Positions 8,318 to 13,704 of a stretch of DNA of 13,704 bases are shown piece by piece. Positions within the stretch are counted from its first letter, which is position 1; the number at the start of each line of letters is the position of its first letter. The notes under the pieces were generated by a model. That model was not told the DNA's origin, searched no databases, and saw nothing but the letters and a program-made list of their open reading frames with translations. The stretch covers positions 1 to 13,704 of the forward strand of contig CAILDT010000769.1 in NCBI GenBank assembly GCA_903833025.1. The letters are read 5' to 3'. The DNA is from an uncultured Bacteroidota bacterium. Lineage in GTDB: Bacteria; Bacteroidota; Bacteroidia; 2-12-FULL-35-15. Both the position numbers and the translations under genes were made by a program.

Positions 8318-8896
8318 AAGTTTGGAATCATTTTTATTCATCAAAAATAGTACTGTTATTTATCTGCCTTAAAAAACAAATAGCATTTCGAAAGAAAAAC
8401 ATCTCTCCCAATTAATCACAAAATTAGGTTTAAAATAAAAACCACGTTTCCTAACTTTAACAAACAGCTAATTGGCTTAGATGTATTGTTTTAAATACTT
8501 AACGAGCTTAATCCTGTCGACAAACTGCCACTTGTAATATGTTGCAGCATCAAATTAAAAATAAATATTAAACAAGTAAAGAGTTTCATCAACATAATTA
8601 AACTACATTTGATGAATGTACAATGTTTCATTTAAACTATTATATTTTATTTAAAGATTAAAACTTGTTGCAATAAACGAATAAAAGTTAATTCTATAAG
8701 CGAAACAAGTTTCAATGTTAGAATAAATATTAATATTAAATACTCAACAGATAACAAGTGGCAATCTGTTGGCAGAATGGTGTTTGTTAATAATAATAAT
8801 GGGCATTGGGAGAACAAAGTATTATATGTAAAATAGAGAATGTACGAGTTACTTAACAAAACGTAAGTTACCATAAATAACAATAAATTTAAATGT
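8318..8896. other. 579-bp AT-rich intergenic region without a credible gene
   Basis: No ORF here has a plausible protein sequence. The minus-strand frame 8647-9015 runs into the start of the next gene and is low-complexity hydrophobic sequence. No tRNA fold, riboswitch or strong terminator could be recognised. The region holds the inverted-repeat block 8499-8790, listed separately, and a short TAA microsatellite near 8788-8799. No TAnnTTTG box was found in the last 100 bp before the gene at 8897, so that gene's promoter remains unassigned. Confidence 0.6.
8499..8790. repeat. Nested inverted repeats, possible MITE remnant or structured RNA
   Basis: The outer arms 8526-8544 and 8745-8763 are inverted copies with 17 of 19 bases matching, including a perfect TGCCACTTGT/ACAAGTGGCA core. 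Weaker similarity (about 12 of 22) continues outward with the same spacing to TTAAC at 8499-8503 and GTTAA at 8786-8790. Inside lie two smaller pairs: TTCATCAA/TTGATGAA (8585-8592 with 8609-8616) and AAACTTGTT/AACAAGTTT (8661-8669 with 8704-8712). Together they could fold as a branched structure. No transposase gene and no clear target-site duplication are seen. Confidence 0.45.
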
Positions 8897-9856
8897 ATGA
8901 AAACAATAAGAAGAATTAAACCAAGAACCGACAATGCGCGTATTAACGCTATTAACAAAGCAAAAAAAAGGAAGGACATAACTCCCTCTGCCAACATTCC
9001 GCTTACACCATCCACAATTATTAAGTTGGATAATTCAGTAACAAATTTTGGCGATGCACTTAAATTACTTACTAAAAGTAGTACTGTAAATACTACTGCA
9101 AGCGGTACTGCAAAGAAATCGAAAATGAAAGCAGTTATGTTTGTAAGCCATTATTTTCAATCATATAATAACGGAATTGAAAGGGGGGTGTTCCCGAAAG
9201 CATCGCGTAAACTGCATGCACTGGATGTTAATAGTAAAAGAGTGCCCAAATTATTTTCGATAGAGCGGCTTAAAGAGTGGGGAGATAATATACGAATAGG
9301 TGATGCAAAGCGGGTGGCAGCAGGCGGTGTGGCAATGAGCAATCCTACAGCTGCTGAAGTAAACGATATGATGATTCAGTTTAATAGTGATAATAATGCG
9401 CTCACTTTAGCAAGGTCAGCATTCCAAAACGATGAGCAAAAGGTAATTAAATTGCGTATTCCGACTGATATTGTAATTTCAAAAATAATGGACGAGGTAG
9501 AAACATTTGTGAATGAAAAACCAGCTCCTGCTCGTCGCGACTATGGAAAAAGTTGGGGAATAAAATATTCGTCCGATACTATTGTAGATATAAATGTAAA
9601 AGTAACAAATAGTGTTACGGGTTCGGCAGTGCCCGAAGCAGTGGTGTTGGTTAAAGAAAGCAAAACAAAATATAGTACTGATGGAGATGGAAAAAAGGTA
9701 ATCAAAACTTCTGTATCCAAAAAAGTAACCTTGCTAATTACAGCTCCCAATTTTCATCCTGCCGAAGTTATTGTAAAATTTGAAAAAGGTGTTGCCCTCT
9801 ACAAGGTAAAGGTAGAGCTTGTTCCGCTGATTATTAAAAATGACAATGAAGAATAA
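8897..9856 (+). CDS. Uncharacterised protein with C-terminal carboxypeptidase-regulatory-like domain
   Basis: The 319-residue product is unassigned. It starts at the ATG at 8897; an overlapping ATG at 8893 is in another frame. The first 30 residues are strongly basic (MKTIRRIKPR and a KKAKK-type cluster) with no signal peptide. Residues about 35-220 look largely helical and contain GVFPKASRKLHALD, AAGGVAMSNPTAAEV and a helix ending MDEVETFVNE. I recall similar basic-start, helix-rich proteins in other Bacteroidota but know no function. Residues about 230-312 form a beta-sandwich of the carboxypeptidase-regulatory-like type: VDINVKVTNSVTGSAVPEA, a TDGDGKK turn, KVTLLITAPNFHPAEV and a final strand. 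Such domains often occur in exported proteins, so the missing signal peptide is odd. It stands alone, 579 bp after the DUF2007 gene and 96 bp before the next operon. Confidence 0.75.
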   Translation: MKTIRRIKPRTDNARINAINKAKKRKDITPSANIPLTPSTIIKLDNSVTNFGDALKLLTKSSTVNTTASGTAKKSKMKAVMFVSHYFQSYNNGIERGVFPKASRKLHALDVNSKRVPKLFSIERLKEWGDNIRIGDAKRVAAGGVAMSNPTAAEVNDMMIQFNSDNNALTLARSAFQNDEQKVIKLRIPTDIVISKIMDEVETFVNEKPAPARRDYGKSWGIKYSSDTIVDINVKVTNSVTGSAVPEAVVLVKESKTKYSTDGDGKKVIKTSVSKKVTLLITAPNFHPAEVIVKFEKGVALYKVKVELVPLIIKNDNEE

Positions 9857-9893
9857 ATTATTTCTAAAAAAAGCATTTCGTTTAAAAACAAAC

Positions 9894-9923
9894 TTTTCTT
9901 TCTTAATAAATAATGTAGATTTG
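9894..9923 (+). promoter_or_regulatory. Likely Bacteroidota-type promoter of the four-gene operon
   Basis: TAGATTTG at 9916-9923 is a perfect TAnnTTTG -7 box, preceded after 18 nt by TTTT (9894-9897), close to the -33 TTTG. The predicted leader to the ATG at 9953 is about 22 nt, A-rich and without a Shine-Dalgarno site, as is usual in this phylum. The upstream GTTT/AAAC hairpin near 9880-9893 is too weak to call a terminator. Confidence 0.55.
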
Positions 9924-9952
9924 TTGCTGATAATTATCTGCTGAAAATAAAA

Positions 9953-10594
9953 ATGAAATCAATATATATTCTCTTCCTATTAATTTTATTTTCTGCTAAA
10001 ATATCTTTTGCGCAGGATACTTTATTTATGCGAAACAACACAATAATATTAGCAAAAGTATTGGAAGTGGATGCTAAAGAAATAAAGTACAACCGCTTTG
10101 AAGTACCCAACGGACCGATATACACAGAGGATAAAGAAAATATAAATGAAATACATTATAAAAACGGATTGAAAGATATATTTAAGTTAATAGATGTGGT
10201 GGCAACCGATACTATAATTAAAAAACAACTGAAAGCGATGAATACTAAAATAGAAACAGATTGGAGTAAGTATAGATACATTGATAATCATATTGGACGA
10301 AAAGAGGCCAGCCAACTGCTGCTTGCAAGCAATAGCAAAACAATTATTAATTTAGAATTAAAATCAGAAAAGGCGAGGCAACTGCAATATATTGGTTTCG
10401 TAGGTATTGGCTTTGGGGCGGTTGCAACCGGTGCTTGGTTCTTGGGTGGGTTGTTTTATAATAACGATGCAATACCTGTTGGCGGATGTTTTGCTTTGGT
10501 GGCAATACCGCTGGGCTTAACTGGAATAATAAATAATTGTAAGAATAAAGCATATAAACACGATGCTGTACAATTATATAATATGAAATATTGA
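9953..10594 (+). CDS. Exported two-hydrophobic-segment protein of unknown function (operon gene 1)
   Basis: The protein has 213 residues. Residues 1-21 are a signal peptide ending SFAQ before Asp-Thr. Residues about 22-85 are a small beta domain: NNTIILAKVLEV, KEIKYNRFEVPNGPIYTED, then a YKNGLKDIF strand. This matches a very common Bacteroidota pattern (a DTI...G..I.AKV.EI...EIKYK...GP.Y motif) that has no known role. A central helix (KEASQLLLASNS, about 122-133) follows. Two hydrophobic stretches around 143-190 are probably membrane helices. The C-terminus is AVQLYNMKY. It is paralogous to the next gene over its whole length and to the third gene in the second half. It is the first gene of the operon; the next ATG begins 1 nt after its stop. 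The likely location is the cell envelope. No catalytic motif is visible. Confidence 0.85.
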   Translation: MKSIYILFLLILFSAKISFAQDTLFMRNNTIILAKVLEVDAKEIKYNRFEVPNGPIYTEDKENINEIHYKNGLKDIFKLIDVVATDTIIKKQLKAMNTKIETDWSKYRYIDNHIGRKEASQLLLASNSKTIINLELKSEKARQLQYIGFVGIGFGAVATGAWFLGGLFYNNDAIPVGGCFALVAIPLGLTGIINNCKNKAYKHDAVQLYNMKY

Positions 10595-10595
10595 A

Positions 10596-11276
10596 ATGAA
10601 AAACAACTGGTTTCTCCTTTTTATTTTCTTCTTTATTTCAATAAATAGTTTTTCTCAAGATACAATTATAAAATATAATGGTGCAACTATTATTGCAAAA
10701 GTTACGGAGATAACGCAAAAAGAAGTAAAGTATAAAAGGGTTGACTTGATTGATGGTCCGGTTTACGTTGAAAACAAATCAGAAGTAAAACTAATTATAT
10801 TTTATAACGGAGTAAAAGAATATTTTGGAAGAAGTACTTTAGTTAATCCCAAAAATAATAACTCGCCAACAACTGATAGTATTAATACAAATGTTGCAAG
10901 TTTAAATAAGATAGAAGAAAGAGGAAAGTATTTATTTTATCATCAAAAACTAATTAATGAACGGGAGTTAAATTCTATTTTGATGAACACAAACGACACA
11001 CAATTAATGATGCTTGTGGCGAAAGAAAAGAAAACAAGAAATTCGAAATACCTATGGTTGGGTATGTTTCCGTGTGTTATTGCATCGGCTGTGCTAATTC
11101 ATAATATCAATTATCTTACCGGACCAGCAAACGTAGATAAACTAAATGATGCCTATGTAACATTAGCAATTACAACTATTGGTGTGGTTCTTTTTCCTTC
11201 TATCGGAGCCAATGGTAACGATAAGCACAGGCAAATAAAAAAGGAAGCGATAAAATTATACAACCAGAAATATTGA
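10596..11276 (+). CDS. Exported two-hydrophobic-segment protein, paralogue of gene 1 (operon gene 2)
   Basis: The protein has 226 residues with the same plan as its upstream neighbour. A signal peptide ends NSFSQ before Asp-Thr. A beta domain follows with NGATIIAKVTEITQKEVKYK and DGPVYVENKSEV, closer to the family pattern than gene 1. After a Ser/Thr/Asn-rich linker comes the helix KYLFYHQKLINERELNSIL (residues about 110-128). Two hydrophobic segments follow (from LWLGMFPCVIASAVL and from LAITTIGVVLFPSI), and the end is AIKLYNQKY. The function is unknown. Its start is separated by one A from the stop of gene 1 (TGA-A-ATG), and the same junction repeats at its own end, which supports co-translation and tandem duplication. 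No enzyme signature was found. Confidence 0.85.
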   Translation: MKNNWFLLFIFFFISINSFSQDTIIKYNGATIIAKVTEITQKEVKYKRVDLIDGPVYVENKSEVKLIIFYNGVKEYFGRSTLVNPKNNNSPTTDSINTNVASLNKIEERGKYLFYHQKLINERELNSILMNTNDTQLMMLVAKEKKTRNSKYLWLGMFPCVIASAVLIHNINYLTGPANVDKLNDAYVTLAITTIGVVLFPSIGANGNDKHRQIKKEAIKLYNQKY

Positions 11277-11277
11277 A

Positions 11278-11775
11278 ATGAGAAATGCTTTATTTATATT
11301 TTGTATAATGATAACCTGCAATTTATTTTCGCAAGATACTGCTATCACCCATCATCCGAATTATTTACATGGTTTAAAAGCGGATACAAATAAAATAGAA
11401 ATACTATTCAACAATCATTATTTATATAAAGCAAAAGTGTTGAATGATGGAGAAATGTTTGCAGTACTTCAAAAAACAGAAGACCCGAAAATAAAACAAT
11501 TGGTGCATCAATCGCTCAATGCAGGGCTTGTTAAAAATGTTGGCGGCTTAGCTATTCCATTAGCAATAGTTACTATAGGGTATGCAGAAGCAAGTATAAG
11601 CAAAGTGTATAATAGAAACGGAACAACGGATTATAAAAAGAAAAATTTATATCAATCAATGGCAATGGTTTGTTTCGTGGCAACGCTTGCGTGTCCCACT
11701 ATATCTATAATAATGAAACGGAAATATAAAAAGACAACAGCAGAAGCAATTAAATTATATAACGAGAAATATTGA
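11278..11775 (+). CDS. Short exported paralogue lacking the beta domain (operon gene 3)
   Basis: The protein has 165 residues. A signal peptide ends NLFSQ before Asp-Thr. The AKV/KYK/GP.Y beta domain of the two upstream paralogues is absent. Instead about 30 unrelated residues lead into the shared second half: LFNNHYLYKAKVLNDGEMFA, a helix with VLQKTEDPKIKQLV, two hydrophobic segments (VGGLAIPLAIVTIGYA and MAMVCFVATLACPTISII) and the C-terminus AIKLYNEKY. It therefore looks like a module-loss version of genes 1 and 2. It follows gene 2 by 1 nt, and its TGA shares its final A with the next ATG. The likely place is the cell envelope. The function is unknown. Confidence 0.82.
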   Translation: MRNALFIFCIMITCNLFSQDTAITHHPNYLHGLKADTNKIEILFNNHYLYKAKVLNDGEMFAVLQKTEDPKIKQLVHQSLNAGLVKNVGGLAIPLAIVTIGYAEASISKVYNRNGTTDYKKKNLYQSMAMVCFVATLACPTISIIMKRKYKKTTAEAIKLYNEKY

Positions 11776-12461
11776 TGAAAAGATTGATTTATTTTGCTTC
11801 AGCATTGGTAATGCTAAGTTTTATTGCCTGCAATAAAGAAAACTGGTGGTTCCCGAATACAACAGTGCATGGGAAATGTACGGACTATTGTACAGGGCTT
11901 CCGCTTGCAAATGCATCAGTAAGTTTAATAGGAGGGGACCCAAATTATAGCTCCTCAAGCTCCAAACCTAAAACATACAGAACAGTTTATACAGATTCGG
12001 ACGGGCATTATGAAATAAAATTTGACAAAGGTGTTGGTAATTATTGGTTAGAGGTTGGTTGTCCAAATTATATTTACCCTGTATATACTTTTCCCTCTGA
12101 TAAATATTCCATTAATTCAAAAGGAGAAAATGAATTAAAGATCAGGTTGATGAGCACAATTAGTAAGTCTTCTTTAAAACTACATTATATAAATGTTAGC
12201 CCTTTTGATACTGCAGATAAAATTGAAGTTCATTTTTTAGAACCGAATTTTAGTTTTTCTGACGAAGCATATTACTATTATAATGCTCTAAGAATTGTAG
12301 GAGAATTTGTAAATGATTCCAGCATTGTGAATGTTTATGGCTGTAACCCATTAAAAGTATTAATCAAATGGTCAGTTACAAAAAATAGTATTACAACTAA
12401 CTTTGTTGATTCGGTAAATTGTACCGCAGGTGTTACTGCGCAGTATAATATTAATTATTAA
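11775..12461 (+). CDS. Lipoprotein with carboxypeptidase-regulatory-like domain (operon gene 4)
   Basis: The protein has 228 residues from the ATG at 11775, which shares its A with the stop of gene 3 (TGATG). A TTG one codon earlier is possible but less likely. Residues 1-19 are a lipoprotein signal peptide (MKR, hydrophobic core, SFIAC with Cys19). Residues about 29-105 are a carboxypeptidase-regulatory-like beta-sandwich: TTVHGKCTDYCTGLPLANAS, a Ser-rich loop, TDSDGHYEIKF and YWLEVGCPNYIYPVY. Four Cys in this part might form disulfides. Residues about 125-228 are beta-rich and unrecognised, ending AQYNINY. In Bacteroidota such domains are common on surface or periplasmic proteins and are thought to be structural. 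As last gene of the operon it may be an outer-membrane-anchored partner of the three exported paralogues. That role is inference from position only. Confidence 0.82.
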   Translation: MKRLIYFASALVMLSFIACNKENWWFPNTTVHGKCTDYCTGLPLANASVSLIGGDPNYSSSSSKPKTYRTVYTDSDGHYEIKFDKGVGNYWLEVGCPNYIYPVYTFPSDKYSINSKGENELKIRLMSTISKSSLKLHYINVSPFDTADKIEVHFLEPNFSFSDEAYYYYNALRIVGEFVNDSSIVNVYGCNPLKVLIKWSVTKNSITTNFVDSVNCTAGVTAQYNINY

Positions 12462-12512
12462 AAATAATTAATTCCTGTCACCTTCTGCACCTTCACGATA
12501 AAACATTTTCCT

Positions 12513-12520
12513 TATATTTG
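12513..12520 (+). promoter_or_regulatory. TATATTTG -7 element for the E1 dehydrogenase gene
   Basis: TATATTTG matches the TAnnTTTG consensus and lies 27 nt before the ATG at 12548. No good TTTG is seen 18-20 nt upstream. The 86 bp between the lipoprotein gene and this gene contain no other recognisable site and no convincing terminator, so some read-through from the operon is possible. Confidence 0.45.
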
Positions 12521-12547
12521 TAAAAAAAGATTTTAAAAGAATACACT

Positions 12548-13704
12548 ATGTCAAAATCAGAAGAAGCAACATCGTTAGCAAAAACAAAAATTTCGGAATA
12601 CATAAAAATAGTATTGAACGATTATCGTATAGCAGTAGAAAGCCGAGAAGCAAGTTTGATGGGCAGAAGAGAGGTGCTTACCGGTAAAGCAAAGTTCGGA
12701 ATATTTGGTGACGGAAAAGAATTGCCGCAGTTAGCAATGGCAAAAGTATTTCAAAACGGAGACTTTCGTTCGGGCTATTACCGCGACCAAACCTTTATGT
12801 TTGCTACAGATAATTTAAGTTTGCAAGAGTGGTTTGCCGGTTTATATGGTCATACCGATGCCGATGCAGAGCCGATGAGCGCAGGGCGACAAATGGGCGG
12901 ACACTTTGCAACTCGTAGTATTAATGCAGATGGAACGTGGAGAGATTTGATGAAGCAAAAAAACTCTTCTGCTGACATTTCGCCTACCGGTGGGCAAATG
13001 CCGAGGTTAGTTGGTTTGGCTATGGCGTCTAAATATTATAAGAATAATACTCAATTACAACAAGAACAGTTTCATAAATTTTCTGATAAAGGAAACGAAA
13101 TAGCTTTCGGAACCATTGGCGATGCAAGTACTTCGGAAGGTTTGTTTTGGGAATCAATTAACGCAGCAGGTGTAATGCAGATACCAATGTTAGTTTCTGT
13201 GTGGGACGATGGACACGGAATATCTGTACCAAAGAAATATCAAACAACTAAAGAAAGTATATCAGAAGCATTGAAAGGTTTTCAGCGGGATGCTAATACT
13301 AAAGGATACGAAATATTTAAAACAAAGGGCTGGGATTATGTGCATTTATGCGAAACGTATGAGAAAGCTGCAAAAGTTTGTAGAGAGCAACACGTGCCCG
13401 TTTTAGTACACGTGGAAGAAGTAACACAGCCGCAAGGGCACAGTACATCGGGCTCGCACGAGCGTTATAAATCAAAAGAACGGTTGCAATGGGAAACAGA
13501 TTTCGATGGAATAAAAAAGATGCGCGAATGGATATTAAAGAATAAACTTGCTACCGAAGAAACATTGAATGAGATGGAAGAGCAAGCAAAGAAAGTGGTG
13601 CGCGAAGCAAAAGCAAATGCCTGGAATGATTATTTATCTCCTATTAAAAACGAGTTGAAAGAAGTAAATACATTGATGGATGAGATAGCTGTCCAATCGG
13701 AGAA
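12548..13704 (+). CDS. 2-oxoacid dehydrogenase E1 component, alpha part; 3' end beyond the window
   Basis: The frame is open from the ATG at 12548 to the right edge: 385 codons, no stop. It matches the thiamine-diphosphate-binding E1 alpha type of branched-chain or pyruvate dehydrogenase complexes, which decarboxylate a 2-oxoacid and pass the acyl group to the E2 lipoyl domain. Visible signs are DFRSGYYRDQTFM (residues about 78-90), SAGRQMGGHFATR, SPTGGQMPRLVG and the cofactor region GDASTSEGLFWESINAAG from Gly191, followed by WDDGHGISVPKKYQTT with Asp220-Asp221. In classical E1 alpha the motif is GDG...NN, so both Asn are Asp here; I recall GDAST and WDDG in other Bacteroidota E1 proteins. 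HVEEVTQPQGHSTSGSHERY near residue 300 matches the phosphorylation-loop region. In Bacteroidota this type is often a single alpha-beta fusion, which would need the sequence beyond 13704. It is cytoplasmic. Confidence 0.88.
   Translation, partial: MSKSEEATSLAKTKISEYIKIVLNDYRIAVESREASLMGRREVLTGKAKFGIFGDGKELPQLAMAKVFQNGDFRSGYYRDQTFMFATDNLSLQEWFAGLYGHTDADAEPMSAGRQMGGHFATRSINADGTWRDLMKQKNSSADISPTGGQMPRLVGLAMASKYYKNNTQLQQEQFHKFSDKGNEIAFGTIGDASTSEGLFWESINAAGVMQIPMLVSVWDDGHGISVPKKYQTTKESISEALKGFQRDANTKGYEIFKTKGWDYVHLCETYEKAAKVCREQHVPVLVHVEEVTQPQGHSTSGSHERYKSKERLQWETDFDGIKKMREWILKNKLATEETLNEMEEQAKKVVREAKANAWNDYLSPIKNELKEVNTLMDEIAVQSE

Noticed and set aside
8647..9015. Minus-strand frame of 122 residues, hydrophobic
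   Set aside because: It overlaps the start of the better-supported gene at 8897, is Leu/Ile-rich low-complexity sequence from AT-rich DNA, and has no recognisable domain.
8897..9856. Phage, type VI or contractile-injection component
   Set aside because: A basic start and beta-sandwich end are not enough; no tail, baseplate, sheath or effector genes are nearby.
9870..9900. Rho-independent terminator after the gene at 8897
   Set aside because: The only stem is GTTT/AAAC (4 bp, no GC-rich core) and the following pyrimidine run is interrupted.
11772..11774. TTG as start of the lipoprotein gene
   Set aside because: The ATG at 11775 directly follows and gives a normal MKR lipoprotein signal; the TTG would only add one Met.

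Overview
The window looks like a chromosomal segment from a Bacteroidota bacterium (Flavobacteriia, Sphingobacteriia or Chitinophagia type). The evidence is AT-rich DNA, starts without clear Shine-Dalgarno sequences, TAnnTTTG promoter elements, signal peptides ending in AQ or SQ before Asp-Thr, and families typical of this phylum: a PKD/Ig-like repeat surface protein, DUF885 lipoprotein, DUF2007 protein, carboxypeptidase-regulatory-like domains and an unusual 2-oxoacid dehydrogenase E1. No RNA genes, insertion sequences, CRISPR arrays or phage genes are visible. The genus cannot be named from sequence alone.

Left part, minus strand. Positions 1-4648 hold the N-terminal 1549 residues of a giant secreted protein that runs off the left edge. 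It has a signal peptide, a beta-rich N-terminal module, a glycine-rich segment of about 330 residues, one Ig-like domain and at least eleven 83-residue beta-sandwich repeats arranged as an alternating A/B pair (498-bp unit). It has its own likely promoter (TTTC-N19-TAATTTAG) and a small hairpin ahead of its start. Upstream of it lie a FemAB-like acyltransferase gene (4769-6025) and a DUF885 metallopeptidase-like lipoprotein gene (6029-7792), separated by 3 nt and so probably one transcript.

Middle. A 99-bp divergent region (7793-7891) with a TATCTTTG box on each strand separates the DUF885 operon from a DUF2007/zinc-ribbon gene (7892-8317). The 579 bp after it (8318-8896) have no gene but carry nested inverted repeats (8499-8790). 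An unrecognised 319-residue protein with a C-terminal carboxypeptidase-regulatory-like domain follows (8897-9856).

Right part, plus strand. Positions 9953-12461 form a tightly packed four-gene operon behind a good TAnnTTTG promoter. Its first three products are exported, two-hydrophobic-segment proteins of a common uncharacterised Bacteroidota type, with conserved LYN.KY C-termini and near-identical gene junctions, which suggests tandem duplication. The fourth is a lipoprotein with a carboxypeptidase-regulatory-like domain. This operon is the best candidate here for an undescribed envelope system, though its function is unknown. The window ends inside a 2-oxoacid dehydrogenase E1 gene (12548 onwards), a central-metabolism gene with its own likely promoter.
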